The notes beneath the pieces are model-generated. The model had not been told where the DNA came from. It searched no databases and saw nothing but the letters and a program-made list of their open reading frames with translations. Of a stretch of 64,000 nucleotides of DNA, positions 46,001 through 54,452 are shown piece after piece. The stretch is taken from positions 124,001 to 188,000 of the forward strand of contig NZ_CP011530.1 in the NCBI RefSeq assembly GCF_001605725.1, written 5' to 3'. The position numbers were made by a program, and so were the translations under genes. Position 1 is the first letter of the stretch. Each line of letters starts with the position of its first letter. The DNA is from Mycobacteroides immunogenum. GTDB taxonomy: Bacteria > Actinomycetota > Actinomycetes > Mycobacteriales > Mycobacteriaceae.

Positions 46001-46488
46001 CAGGCAGGAACCACGACAACGCCGTCATGGTCGGCGTAGCAGATAGCGCCCGGTGTGAAGTCGATGCCGCCGAAGCTCACGACGACATCGCGTTCGCCGG
46101 CGCCGGTCTTGTGACCCTTGCGGGGATTGGTGCCCAGGGCCTTGATACCGATGTCCATGGTCGCCAGCTCCGCACTGTCCCGGACGACGCCGTTGATCAC
46201 CAGGCCCGACCAGCCACTGTCGACGGCGATCCCGGCGATCACGTCGCCGACCAGCGCGCAATGTAACGAGCCGCCGCCGTCGATGACCAGCACTCCACCT
46301 GAACTAGGCTCGGACAGAACGGATTTGAGCAGTGCATTGTCATGGTGACAACGCACCGTGGTGATGACCCCGGCGAATACCGGCCGCGCTCCGTACTGGG
46401 TGAGCTGCAGATCGCAGCTGGCCATGTCGATGCCGAGCTCGTCTCCCAGGTCGGCGGTCGGTCGGGGGGTGATCGGTGCGGTCGTCAT
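46000..46488 (-). CDS. rraA: RraA family protein (RNase E inhibitor / HMG-aldolase-like)
   Basis: A 162-residue RraA protein: TADLGDELG at the N-terminus, the glycine-rich [20 protein letters not shown] and [14 protein letters not shown], which in HMG/CHA aldolases carries Arg and Asp used in catalysis. In E. coli RraA binds and inhibits RNase E. The M. tuberculosis orthologue Rv3853 was once called menG; a methyltransferase function is not supported by the fold. It leads a three-gene operon and stands beside the H-NS-like gene as in M. tuberculosis. Confidence 0.9.
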   Translation of the reverse strand: MTTAPITPRPTADLGDELGIDMASCDLQLTQYGARPVFAGVITTVRCHHDNALLKSVLSEPSSGGVLVIDGGGSLHCALVGDVIAGIAVDSGWSGLVINGVVRDSAELATMDIGIKALGTNPRKGHKTGAGERDVVVSFGGIDFTPGAICYADHDGVVVVPA

Positions 46489-46555
46489 ACCCCGAGTTTA
46501 TTGCCCGGTGTGGCCGCCGTTGGAGGCCACCGCCTAGGCAATCTGACCGGACCGA

Positions 46556-47176
46556 TCACTCCGATTCGACGGCGTCTTCACGTCCGCGCCGGCGACGCAG
46601 CAGCACCAGGGCCAGGACCGCGACTGCAGCGCCGATTATGACCTTCAGGTTCGGGGATTGCCGGCCCTGTTCGGGCGCGGGGCCGGGGATCGGCGGCGGA
46701 GCGGAGTCGACGGTGGATTTGGCCTGCGCGGCGGCCTCGCGCGCGGCGGCCGCGAGATCCGGCTGCGCGGGCTCGGGAAGGGGCGCCGGCGCGGGAGCTT
46801 CCGGCTTGGGTGCCGGTGCGACAGGTTTGGGAGCCGGAGTCGGAGCCGGAGCCTGGGCGGCTGGCGCCGGCTCGGACGCGGGCGGCGCAGGCTTGGCAGC
46901 CTCGGCGGTCTTAGGAGCTTCGGGTGCCGGTGCCTTGACGGGCGGCTTGGGTGCTGCGGGCGGCTTCGGGGCAGCCTCCGCTGGGGATGCGGCCTTGGGG
47001 CCAGACTTGGGCGGCGCCGATGACCCGGCGGGCCGCTTGGCAGGCGCACGTTTGGCAGCCGGACGCTTGGCGGCCTTCGCCGGGCGGGCCGGAGGCGCGG
47101 GCTTCGGTGCCTCGCCGCTGGCTGCCTTCTCCGGTGTTTGGTTGGGCTCGTTGGCCGAATTGTCCTGGTCCGCCAT
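46556..47176 (-). CDS. hns: H-NS-like nucleoid-associated protein with C-terminal membrane anchor (Rv3852 homologue)
   Basis: A 206-residue protein: acidic start (MADQDNSANE), a Lys/Arg/Ala/Pro segment resembling histone H1 tails (PAKAAKRPAAKRAPAKRPAG, about 33-52), a long Pro/Ala/Glu linker, a helix AAREAAAQAKSTVD and a transmembrane helix (about 182-198) with a RRRRGR tail. The helix and anchor match Rv3852. ATG 47176 is chosen because GGAG lies seven bases upstream. M. tuberculosis Rv3852 binds DNA weakly at the membrane. The PAKK-type repeats are fewer here, and most of the length is an APKP-rich linker, so DNA binding may be weaker. Confidence 0.8.
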   Translation of the reverse strand: MADQDNSANEPNQTPEKAASGEAPKPAPPARPAKAAKRPAAKRAPAKRPAGSSAPPKSGPKAASPAEAAPKPPAAPKPPVKAPAPEAPKTAEAAKPAPPASEPAPAAQAPAPTPAPKPVAPAPKPEAPAPAPLPEPAQPDLAAAAREAAAQAKSTVDSAPPPIPGPAPEQGRQSPNLKVIIGAAVAVLALVLLRRRRGREDAVESE

Positions 47177-47324
47177 GCGCCTGCTCCTTCGCAAGTTTCG
47201 GTCGTCCTGGGTGTTCGTGGCGCGCTCTCGGCCACGATGGGCGGCTCACACCCGAATCTCTGCCGCCCCGCCGCTGTCCATCATGCCGTTACGGCGCAAA
47301 AAGGCCAGTCGAGCCCCCAGCCGC

Positions 47325-47894
47325 TCACGACTGACGGCGCTGAGTCCAAAACAGCGCGGCGCCTACCGAGACCACTACGGCCACCACGAACGGCCACATA
47401 GGTAGGTCCCCATCGGTGGAATCGGCGGACGGCGTAGGTGCCGCGGATGTGGCTCCCGATGGCTGCTGCGATACCGCAGGTGCGCCCGCGGCGGCCGGCG
47501 CGCCAGAGCCGGTGATGGTGAATGGCCACGACCCGTCGACCGGGTGACCGTCTTCGGAGATCACCCGGTAGTTGATCGTGTACTTCCCGGCGGGGGCGTC
47601 CGGCTTCATCCCGACAGAAATCACTGCGCCCGAAACCACGGGATCGCCCGACTGCCACGGATCGGTCTTGCTGTCCGGGCCGATGATGGTCATCGCGGAG
47701 AAGCGCTTCTGTAGCGGTTCGTTGAAGGTGGCGCTGACCTGCACCGGTGGTCCCGAAAGTACAGCGTTCTCGGCGGGATCGGACGAGACCTTGACCGCGT
47801 GTGCCGAGGCTACTGCCGGGAGTGCCAGGCCGAGGGTCAGCGCGATGAACGCCGCAACCAACGCCGAGGCCGATTTCCGTAGCACTGTCATCAC
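47325..47894 (-). CDS. CopC/YobA-type copper-binding exported protein
   Basis: A 189-residue protein with a signal peptide (1-31) whose cleavage would leave His32 as the mature N-terminus (AHAVKVSSDPAEN), as in CopC copper sites. The CopC domain (32-125) contains the second copper motif EDGHPVDGSW, then a Pro/Ser linker, a transmembrane helix (about 163-183) and a short basic tail. It is expected to bind Cu(II) outside the membrane. Its start overlaps the YcnI gene stop (ATGA), a pairing seen in copper uptake or handling loci (ycnI-copC/ycnJ). Confidence 0.88.
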   Translation of the reverse strand: MMTVLRKSASALVAAFIALTLGLALPAVASAHAVKVSSDPAENAVLSGPPVQVSATFNEPLQKRFSAMTIIGPDSKTDPWQSGDPVVSGAVISVGMKPDAPAGKYTINYRVISEDGHPVDGSWPFTITGSGAPAAAGAPAVSQQPSGATSAAPTPSADSTDGDLPMWPFVVAVVVSVGAALFWTQRRQS

Positions 47895-48556
47895 TGTTGC
47901 TTCCGCCTATTCGTCACAGCAAGCACGAGGGCGACGGCGCCGAGGATCAGCCCGATCCCGCCGAACCAGCGTGCCGTCTTGTCTGGGTGAGCACCGCTTG
48001 CGCCGGACTCATGGGTGGCCGAAACCTGGGGTGAGTGAGCCGAGTGGCCGTCGTGATCGGCCTTGCCCTCAGTCAAGTCCAGTGTGGGCGCCGGGTGCTC
48101 AGGTTCGGCACCACCGGGCTGCGACTGCTGATTCCACGTGACCACCTGGCCGTCGGCGTAAGTCTGAGTAGCCGGGAACGTCACCGAATCGGTATCGGGC
48201 AACTTGACGCGCACCCGGAACAACGCGAACTGGTCGGGCCCGATCCCATTGCCGGCCACGGCCTTCCATGTCACCGACCGCACGGTGCCCTTCGCGGTAT
48301 CCCGATCGACCGCGCTGGTCCAGCCCGGCAACAGCTCGGTGCTCGCCGAACCGACGTCCGGCAGCCGAACGGTCAGCTCGGTGGTCAGCGCTTTGGTCTG
48401 AGACTCGTTCGGGACCGAGAACTCCAGCGTCGCGTAGCCGCCACGTGCGGTGTTGTCAGTGGTCACCCGCACGTGCGCGGAGGCCGGAATGGCCAGCGCG
48501 ACGAGGGCGGTGGCCGCCGCGGCCGACGCCGCGATCACCCGGGGAAACGCGCGCAT
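47891..48556 (-). CDS. YcnI family (DUF1775) copper-binding protein
   Basis: A 221-residue exported protein: signal peptide (1-27), with His28 at the mature N-terminus (ASAHVRVTTDN), the DUF1775 domain (28-150, with WKAVAGNGIGPDQF and the Trp-containing LPGWTSAVD), a His-containing linker and a C-terminal transmembrane helix (about 195-215). YcnI binds copper through the N-terminal His and a Trp. It is coupled to the CopC gene, and three bases upstream the DUF6474 gene ends, so the copper pair may be read from that promoter. This pair separates hns from the Rv3850 homologue, unlike M. tuberculosis. Confidence 0.88.
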   Translation of the reverse strand: MRAFPRVIAASAAAATALVALAIPASAHVRVTTDNTARGGYATLEFSVPNESQTKALTTELTVRLPDVGSASTELLPGWTSAVDRDTAKGTVRSVTWKAVAGNGIGPDQFALFRVRVKLPDTDSVTFPATQTYADGQVVTWNQQSQPGGAEPEHPAPTLDLTEGKADHDGHSAHSPQVSATHESGASGAHPDKTARWFGGIGLILGAVALVLAVTNRRKQQ

Positions 48557-48559
48557 GGA

Positions 48560-49216
48560 TTACCTCACTCCCAGTCGTGCGAGCAGATCGGCGTCGATGC
48601 CGTCGAGCTCGCGGGCTATCGCGGCATGCGCCGCACGCCGGCGGGTCGGCGGCATGTGCTCGGAAGCTCCGACGGCCGTGCCCAGTTCCTCGAGCCGCGC
48701 CCGGACTGTTGACGTGAACTTCTTGGTCTCGGCGTCCTTCGGGGCTCGATCGAGCACGGCCTGCAGCGACTGCTCGGCGCCCGCGATGCGGGCGGACAGC
48801 TCCGCGCCGAACCCCGAATACTGGCCGAGCTCAGCCAGCGGAATGCCGAGACGATCGGCGCGGCGTTGATCCAGGACCCCGCGAACCGCGATCGCCGCCT
48901 TGTAGAGCACCGGCAACAGCACCGGGGCCAGCAGCCGTACCACCGTCAGCGTGCGCTTGATGCGGGTGGGTGAGAGCAGCTTGCCCTCACGTACCGCCCT
49001 GAGCTGGTCTTGGGCGATTTGCCGCTGTGCCTTCAACGTCGCCAGCTCGGTCTTGCGTGCGTCGCGCCGGGCGGCGGACTCGGAGCGCGCTTGCACGCGC
49101 ATCCGTCGCCGGTCATTGCGCGCCGCCAACCTGGCTTCGAGCTTGGCCTTTGCCTTCAGGGCGCGCGCCTCGGCGCGCTTGGTCGAGCGGCTCTTGCGGC
49201 TGGTGAGAAAACCCAT
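48560..49216 (-). CDS. DUF6474 family protein (Rv3850 homologue)
   Basis: A 218-residue protein. The first about 80 residues are extremely basic and Ala-rich (SRKSRSTKRAEARALKAKAK and similar), predicted as a long helix or coiled coil; the middle has a hydrophobic stretch LAPVLLPVLYKAAIAV (about 108-123) and the rest is helical and amphipathic. No enzymatic motif. Length and position (between the hns and espR homologues) match M. tuberculosis Rv3850. The basic N-terminus could bind nucleic acid or membranes; function unknown. Confidence 0.8.
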   Translation of the reverse strand: MGFLTSRKSRSTKRAEARALKAKAKLEARLAARNDRRRMRVQARSESAARRDARKTELATLKAQRQIAQDQLRAVREGKLLSPTRIKRTLTVVRLLAPVLLPVLYKAAIAVRGVLDQRRADRLGIPLAELGQYSGFGAELSARIAGAEQSLQAVLDRAPKDAETKKFTSTVRARLEELGTAVGASEHMPPTRRRAAHAAIARELDGIDADLLARLGVR

Positions 49217-49451
49217 CCCAGCGGCCTCCGTTCATCGCGTTGCGAGTGTGGCGCTAACCCTAGCGCGCCGATCCGCGTCGGCCCCGTGCGGATAGGACCT
49301 CGTATTCAGGTGGTCGTGGCGTGCACTGCAAAGGTTCCCGCCGCCCCTCAGCGAATTCCTGACGGCGATCATTCGGGTGGTCCATGAGGAACATGAGGTG
49401 AAAGACCCCACAATCTGTGATAGACATTTGACCTCCGAGCAAATTCCCGGC

Positions 49452-51089
49452 ATGCTGTTCGCCGTGGGGCGACATCGAGCAAATCCGAGCAGGAGAAGCC
49501 AGCGGCTGAAGCGTGCCTCCGCACGCGCGGCCGTGGTGACCGTGCTCAGCTCTGGGACCCTGATGGGCGGATTCGGAGTCTTCGCCATCACAACGCCGGC
49601 GGCGGATGCCAAGCCGGGCGGCGGATCGGGCAACGATCACGACCACGATCACGGCCTGGGTGGTGCCCTGCACAAGCTGACCGGCGGCCTGCTGGGCGGA
49701 GGCGGCGGTAACGGTGGCCCGGGCAGCGGCGGAAGCCGCAATGCTCCGTCGTCCCCGAGTTTCGGTAAGAGCCTGCATGGCTCCGGATCGGACAGCGCGG
49801 CGGCCAGCAGCAGCGATTCCGCCAAGAGCGACAAAGACAAAGACAAAGACAAGAGCCCCGGGGCAAACGTCCCGAAGCCCGGATCTGTCGGCTCCACCGG
49901 CAAGACGTCCGACGGCCCGGCAGGTAGTGCGGGTTCAGGTACCAATACCGCGGGTACCCCGGCTGGTTCGACGGGCGGGGGAATCGGGGGCGTGGGAGTA
50001 ACGCTGCCGCACTCGGGTGGCTCTGCCGGAGTGCATACTCCGACCGCCGAAGGTGCTGGCGCTACGGAAAACTCCAGTGCCACGGGCACTCACACCGAAG
50101 AACGCCCCTCCTTGAAGGGTGCGCTCGGCTCGGTGGCCGGTGCGCTGTCACCCAAGACGGAGACCGCGACGACGCCGAAGACCGAAACGGCTACCTCGCC
50201 GCACACGTCCACGGCGCCGGGCGCAACGGCCGATACCCCCACCACCGGCACCACGCATACCGAACATGAGGCAGCTTCCGAGGAGCCCAAGGTTCCCGGC
50301 GTCACGGTCAACATGGGCGGGCGCACCATCATCATCTGGAAGAAGAAGCCCAGTACCTCGACACACACTCCGGGTTCGGGCACCGGCACGAATCCCGAGC
50401 ATGAGTCCGAGGGTGGCCGTGATCCTGGGGCAAGCCTTCCGGGGAATGTTCTTGAGGGTTCGGGTTCGGGTTCGGGTTCGGGTTCAGGCCATGAGCATGG
50501 ATCTTCGGGCACCGGAACGAATTCCGGGCACGGATCCGAGAGCGACCACGATCATGGGATCAATCTGCCGGGATTCCCTGGCCTCGGCGGTTCTACCAAC
50601 CCGAACGCCCCATTCGGCGGTGCCGCGGGAACGCAGAACACGGGCGGAAACCCCAGCATCCACACGGGTCCTGTCGCGCCGCCGGTGGCGCCCATGCCGA
50701 AGTCTCCCGCTGTCGCGATCGCTACACCCCCCGCGCCGCCGGTCATCGCGCCGCTGGCGCCGGTTGTGCCTCCGACGCCCCCGGTTGTCACCGTGAAGCA
50801 GGCCGAGGCCGGCCGTGGCGGCGACGCCGTGGTCACTGCGGGTGGTACCAAGCAGCCCGAGGCCGTCACCAAGCCGATCCAGCAGTTCGTCGCGGCAGAG
50901 ACCATCGCGCCGCGCACCGGCTACACCGACTACCTGCGTCTGACGAAGACATCCGAGATCGCCGCGGTGGCCATTCCGGGCGCTGCCGGCATCGCGATGA
51001 TGACGTTTGTGGGAGCCGCGCTGGGCTATCGGCAAGCCAAGGCCGGGCATACCGTGCGCGCCTCCGCCGCCGCCCGCTTCCTGGAGTAG
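49452..51089 (+). CDS. Low-complexity exported or surface protein rich in Gly/Ser/Thr/His
   Basis: A 545-residue protein (from ATG 49452; GTG 49377 also possible). A basic N-terminus and one hydrophobic helix (about 28-50, ending ADAKPGG) look like an uncleaved or late-cleaved signal. The body is low complexity: DHDHDHG, KDKDKDK, GSGSGSGSG, HEHG and DHDHG blocks, then an Ala/Pro stretch; the C-terminus has a hydrophobic helix (about 513-530) and a short tail. His/Asp-rich repeats could chelate metal. Coding repeats (four GACAAR at 49830-49853, five GGGTTC at 50456-50485) are prone to in-frame length change. No family recognised. Confidence 0.75.
   Translation: MLFAVGRHRANPSRRSQRLKRASARAAVVTVLSSGTLMGGFGVFAITTPAADAKPGGGSGNDHDHDHGLGGALHKLTGGLLGGGGGNGGPGSGGSRNAPSSPSFGKSLHGSGSDSAAASSSDSAKSDKDKDKDKSPGANVPKPGSVGSTGKTSDGPAGSAGSGTNTAGTPAGSTGGGIGGVGVTLPHSGGSAGVHTPTAEGAGATENSSATGTHTEERPSLKGALGSVAGALSPKTETATTPKTETATSPHTSTAPGATADTPTTGTTHTEHEAASEEPKVPGVTVNMGGRTIIIWKKKPSTSTHTPGSGTGTNPEHESEGGRDPGASLPGNVLEGSGSGSGSGSGHEHGSSGTGTNSGHGSESDHDHGINLPGFPGLGGSTNPNAPFGGAAGTQNTGGNPSIHTGPVAPPVAPMPKSPAVAIATPPAPPVIAPLAPVVPPTPPVVTVKQAEAGRGGDAVVTAGGTKQPEAVTKPIQQFVAAETIAPRTGYTDYLRLTKTSEIAAVAIPGAAGIAMMTFVGAALGYRQAKAGHTVRASAAARFLE
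50456..50485 (+). repeat. Five tandem GGGTTC hexamers coding (Gly-Ser)n
   Basis: Exact hexamer repeated five times inside the low-complexity surface-protein gene. A one-unit slip would add or remove one Gly-Ser without changing frame. A second tract of four GACAAR units lies at 49830-49853. Confidence 0.9.
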
Positions 51090-51155
51090 GGGAGAATCGA
51101 CACAGCACCCCATGAGGGGTCTGTCCGGGAAGGCACACCGTGAGGGGAGAGGCAC

Positions 51156-51647
51156 ATGGGCGCAGGCCGTCGTGTGACCGACGCCGTCAACGCGGTGCTT
51201 GATCTTGCCCCACGCAAGGGCGAGGTGACGTTGACAGCTCTCGTGGAGGCTGTCGGACGGGACCGGGACCGGTCCATCGAGATCATCTCAGCCGACCTGC
51301 CTCCCGGCGTGTGCGGTCAATGGCGCCAATACGAGAACGAAGACATCTTCATCATTCAGCGCGGGCTGCCCACCTGGGACCGCACCCTTGCCCATGAACT
51401 CGGACATGTGGTGTTGCGGCACGAGGGTATTTCGGTAGTCGAAATGGCAAGGGATGAAGCAGAATTCGCTAGTGATGATCTGATCGCCTACATGCTGTCG
51501 CAGCGCACCGGGTGCATGGGTGCCGCAGGCATGGAGGCTGAGCAGGAAGCCGAGGATTTCGCGGCACTGCTGCTGTACCGGCTGGGCCGACTGCCCTCGG
51601 ATCGCGCATCCATCGTTCAGGTGAGGCTCGGGGAGGCCTTTGGGTGA
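51156..51647 (+). CDS. ImmA/IrrE family metallopeptidase
   Basis: A 163-residue zinc peptidase with HELGH at 80-84 (His80, Glu81, His84) and downstream acidic residues (DEAEFASDDLIAYML) that supply the third ligand. ImmA/IrrE enzymes cleave XRE-type repressors to switch on mobile elements or stress genes. There is no repressor in the same operon; instead its stop overlaps the start of a membrane protein (GTGA at 51644), and the XRE protein EspR lies 1.2 kb downstream in convergent orientation. ATG 51156 follows GGGAGAGGCAC. Confidence 0.87.
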   Translation: MGAGRRVTDAVNAVLDLAPRKGEVTLTALVEAVGRDRDRSIEIISADLPPGVCGQWRQYENEDIFIIQRGLPTWDRTLAHELGHVVLRHEGISVVEMARDEAEFASDDLIAYMLSQRTGCMGAAGMEAEQEAEDFAALLLYRLGRLPSDRASIVQVRLGEAFG

Positions 51648-52759
51648 TCGCCTGGGTGATTGCCGGGCTGCTGGGTATGGCGACGGGCTTGCGCATCGGG
51701 TGGGTGCTCGTCCACAAACAATCCCCGGTGAGTACCGGAATGATTGTCGCGCTCGGAAGCTTGGCGCTGGTGTCGGCGCTGAACTGGGAGCCGTTGACGA
51801 TACTGGTGGACAGCTCGGTGGGTTGGCCCAACATCTCGGTCGCACTGAGCCAGGCCGCGCTGACGGCTTGTGCGGCGGGCAGCTGCGTGATGATCACCAG
51901 TATGTCTGCCAACCGCACCGCGGCGGCCAACAAGCGCTGGGCGCGCTGGCAGTACCTGGCCGCGACCGTCATCGGCGGCGCCAGCCTCGCGGTGTTCTTC
52001 TATCGCGGTCGGCAGCCGGAGATGACCCCGCGCGAGTTCCTGCGGCGCGATCTTGGCGGATTCGCTTCCGGCACGGCGTGGTTGGTGCCGATGTTGTACA
52101 TCGCGGTGGCGTTGTCGGTGGTGCTGTGGGCCGGCATGGCCTACTCGAATCGCACCCGCCGGGGTCGCGCCCTATTCCTCTTCACCGTCGGAATCAGCCT
52201 GCTGGTGCTGGCCGTGCTGGTGGTCGCCGGGGTCGCGGTGGCCAAGTCCGAATACGTAACCATTGGCACCGCGGCCACATTGATCGGGTGCGCGATGGCC
52301 ATGGTGGCGGTGGGTTCGCTGCTGCCGACCTTTGAGACCTGGTTGGTGGCCCGGCGCGAGATGTTCGTGCTGGCCCCGTTGTACAAGGACCTGAAGAAAC
52401 GTCAGCCGGATGCCGCGATCGGAGTGCGGCCCCGGGGACCACTGGCTTTCCAGGTGGCCGACCGCATGGCGTACATCTCCGACGCGCTGTTCCTGGAAGC
52501 GATGCATGCCCAGGGCCTCGATCCAGAATCCGAGGGCGAAGGCGATATCGAGCTGGGCGTGGAACCGGTCAAGCTTGACGTGCTGCCTACGGCGCAAGCG
52601 CACGCGGTAGTGAAATGGGTTCTCACTGAGGGCGATCCGAAGGAAAACTTCCCGGGCCCCGAATGGCTGCACCAGCCCGACGGATACTCCGATCGTGAGT
52701 GGATTCTCGCGATCGCTACCGAGTACCGCAGGCTGGTGCGTGCTGAACGTCGTTCTTAA
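51644..52759 (+). CDS. MAB_1171c / DUF6545-like multi-pass membrane protein
   Basis: A 371-residue protein: about seven transmembrane helices in the first 240 residues and a soluble C-terminal domain (about 245-371) that begins YKDLKKRQPDAAIG. It looks like the actinobacterial family listed as MAB_1171c putative transporter, which is nearly always coupled to an ImmA-type peptidase gene, from memory. No substrate-binding motif is visible; the seven-helix plus soluble tail layout could equally be a sensor that controls the peptidase. GTG 51644 overlaps the peptidase stop. Confidence 0.78.
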   Translation: MIAWVIAGLLGMATGLRIGWVLVHKQSPVSTGMIVALGSLALVSALNWEPLTILVDSSVGWPNISVALSQAALTACAAGSCVMITSMSANRTAAANKRWARWQYLAATVIGGASLAVFFYRGRQPEMTPREFLRRDLGGFASGTAWLVPMLYIAVALSVVLWAGMAYSNRTRRGRALFLFTVGISLLVLAVLVVAGVAVAKSEYVTIGTAATLIGCAMAMVAVGSLLPTFETWLVARREMFVLAPLYKDLKKRQPDAAIGVRPRGPLAFQVADRMAYISDALFLEAMHAQGLDPESEGEGDIELGVEPVKLDVLPTAQAHAVVKWVLTEGDPKENFPGPEWLHQPDGYSDREWILAIATEYRRLVRAERRS

Positions 52760-52819
52760 GTTGTCAGGGCCGTCCCCCTTGCGCGTTCCCCGCCGGCTCG
52801 ACGAGCGGTGAACGCCAAA

Positions 52820-52852
52820 CTGGCCGGTCCTTTCCCCGAGTGGACCGGCCAG
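52820..52852. terminator. Bidirectional hairpin terminator after the membrane protein and espR
   Basis: CTGGCCGGTCC (52820-52830) pairs perfectly with 52842-52852 over an 11-base loop, between the stops of the convergent membrane-protein and espR genes. Confidence 0.75.
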
Positions 52853-52864
52853 ACAAGCGATGGA

Positions 52865-53263
52865 CTAGCTGTCGAGACCCTCTTTACGGCGGTACTCGTC
52901 GACGGTCTGGGTGATGCGATCCTGCGCCTCGACGGACAGCCCCACGGTGCGGGCCGCGATCCGGCGGACACCCTCGTCGCGCATGTTCGCGAGCCAGGTC
53001 AGTTCCTGGTCGAGCTTCTCGTAGTACTCGTCATCGGTGAAGTACGCCGGCTTGATCCGGAAAAAGTTCGCGAGAGCCTTCATGGTCGCCGACGAAGGGT
53101 TCGTGCGGTTACCCGAGCGCAGCTGCGACAGGTACGGCGCGGACATGGTGATGCCCTCGGAACGCAGGGCTGCGATCACCTCGGCAGAGGTGTGGGGGCC
53201 ACGCCCGGGGGGATACACGGTGTCGAACAACCGATTCAGACGGGCGGTGAACGTGGTGCTCAT
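52865..53263 (-). CDS. espR: Nucleoid-associated regulator EspR
   Basis: A 132-residue protein nearly identical through its DNA-binding half to M. tuberculosis EspR (Rv3849): RLNRLFDTVYPPGRGPHTSA, the HTH helices ITMSAPYLSQLRSGNRTNPS and the FFRIKPAYFTDDEYYEKLD dimer region. EspR binds DNA as dimer of dimers, bridges distant sites and activates the espACD locus controlling ESX-1; here the regulated genes are unknown. GGAGGT lies nine bases before the ATG. A plausible promoter is at 53322-53350. The C-terminal 40 residues are less conserved than the HTH, as expected for the dimerisation part. Confidence 0.96.
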   Translation of the reverse strand: MSTTFTARLNRLFDTVYPPGRGPHTSAEVIAALRSEGITMSAPYLSQLRSGNRTNPSSATMKALANFFRIKPAYFTDDEYYEKLDQELTWLANMRDEGVRRIAARTVGLSVEAQDRITQTVDEYRRKEGLDS

Positions 53264-54452
53264 CGAGCCTTACCTCCACAAACAGATAAAGTTGCTAATT
53301 CGGGGGACGTATTTGCTGCCCATCGTAACCTTAGTTTTGCCTGTAGCCAAGCGCAACCGTCAAGTTTGGCTACGGTGGACACGGTGTTCGGTTATCCAAA
53401 CCTGCTAGCTCAGGAACAATTGTGCAGCGTCCAATATTCAGGACGATCTGGGAATCTTCGTTCTCAGGCAAATGATTGATAAATCCCCAGCGCGACGGCG
53501 CTGAGGCTCCCGCGCGGGCTCCGCTCAGAGATCGCATTCGTTTCCTAAGTCCGCACGGTTGGGTGCCCGACTGTATAACCTGCTGAGTTGCTACTCGCAC
53601 CAAGACCGCACTTCCTGCGCGCACGCCTCGTTGACCTGGCACGATGTCATGCTCGTGACGATAACCGCAGCTGGCGTTTATGGTGTGAATCGCCGCGCAT
53701 AGGTAACGTTTTAATAATGGAACGGTGACCGCAAGTGTGGCCTTCAGCTGGGCATCGCCTCTGACCAGCGGCGAATCAGCGCCGAACGACTGTGAGGAAG
53801 ATCACAGCAACCATCAAGCTTTGAGGGCGGCCACGTGTCATCTAAGACGGACCCGGCGGGCCGATCAAGATCATTCGGAGCGGAAAGATCGCGGCCTGCG
53901 GCCGGCTTGCTCGGTGGCGGATGTGGCCCATGGGTCTAGAGCGGACGCCGCCTCTGGGGCGCGAGGGATGTCAGCGCACATGACGTCCCTTCCTGGGCCT
54001 GGCTTTCGGGGAATTCCGCCGACGGTCGCTGACAGGTAACGCGGTGCTCCGCTTTCTCGCGCTGAAATGCGGGGGCAGGCTCCCATAGAGATGGTCGCCA
54101 GGAGGGCCGATTGAGCGATGCGGGCGGTCGCTGGTTTTCGTGCGCCGTTTGCGTCGTCGGTGTCGTGGGGATGTCTTGCGGAGTTCGGGCCGGGTGGAAG
54201 CCGGGCCGGCGCGGTGCCCGCGTGGGCTCCGGCCGGAGGCCGCTGAGTCGGGCGCGGTGGCCGGGCGGATCGACGGGCGCGTGAATCTGTAGGACCGGCA
54301 CTCTTGGTGAGTGGATGGCTCCAGGAACCGGCGGGTGCGGCGTGGAGCTAGTGATGGAGTGGTTGCTGGAAACAACATTCATCTGCGTGGGCGGCCCCGC
54401 GATCAGGCGCCGAAACAGCGTCGAAAGGTGGGGCGGGCGGCGCCGAAAGCCG
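53264..54452. other. 1.2 kb gap between espR and the Rv3847 homologue
   Basis: No gene can be supported. The espR-proximal 150 bases are AT-rich and hold a candidate promoter. From about 53450 to 54450 several open frames of 90-175 codons exist on both strands but have Pro/Arg/Ser-rich, non-family-like products and no ribosome sites. M. tuberculosis has the 300-residue membrane gene Rv3848 at this position, so the gap may contain decayed sequence or regulatory DNA for espR. Confidence 0.4.
53322..53350 (-). promoter_or_regulatory. Candidate espR promoter
   Basis: On the minus strand TTGGCT (53350-53345) and TACGAT (53327-53322) are separated by 17 bases, with the -10 about 59 bases before the espR ATG. 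Spacing is ideal but the hexamers are only moderately good. Confidence 0.4.

Noticed and set aside
53725..54039. 104-codon frame in the espR gap
   Set aside because: GTG start without ribosome site, no hydrophobic core or family resemblance, stop-poor only because of GC content.
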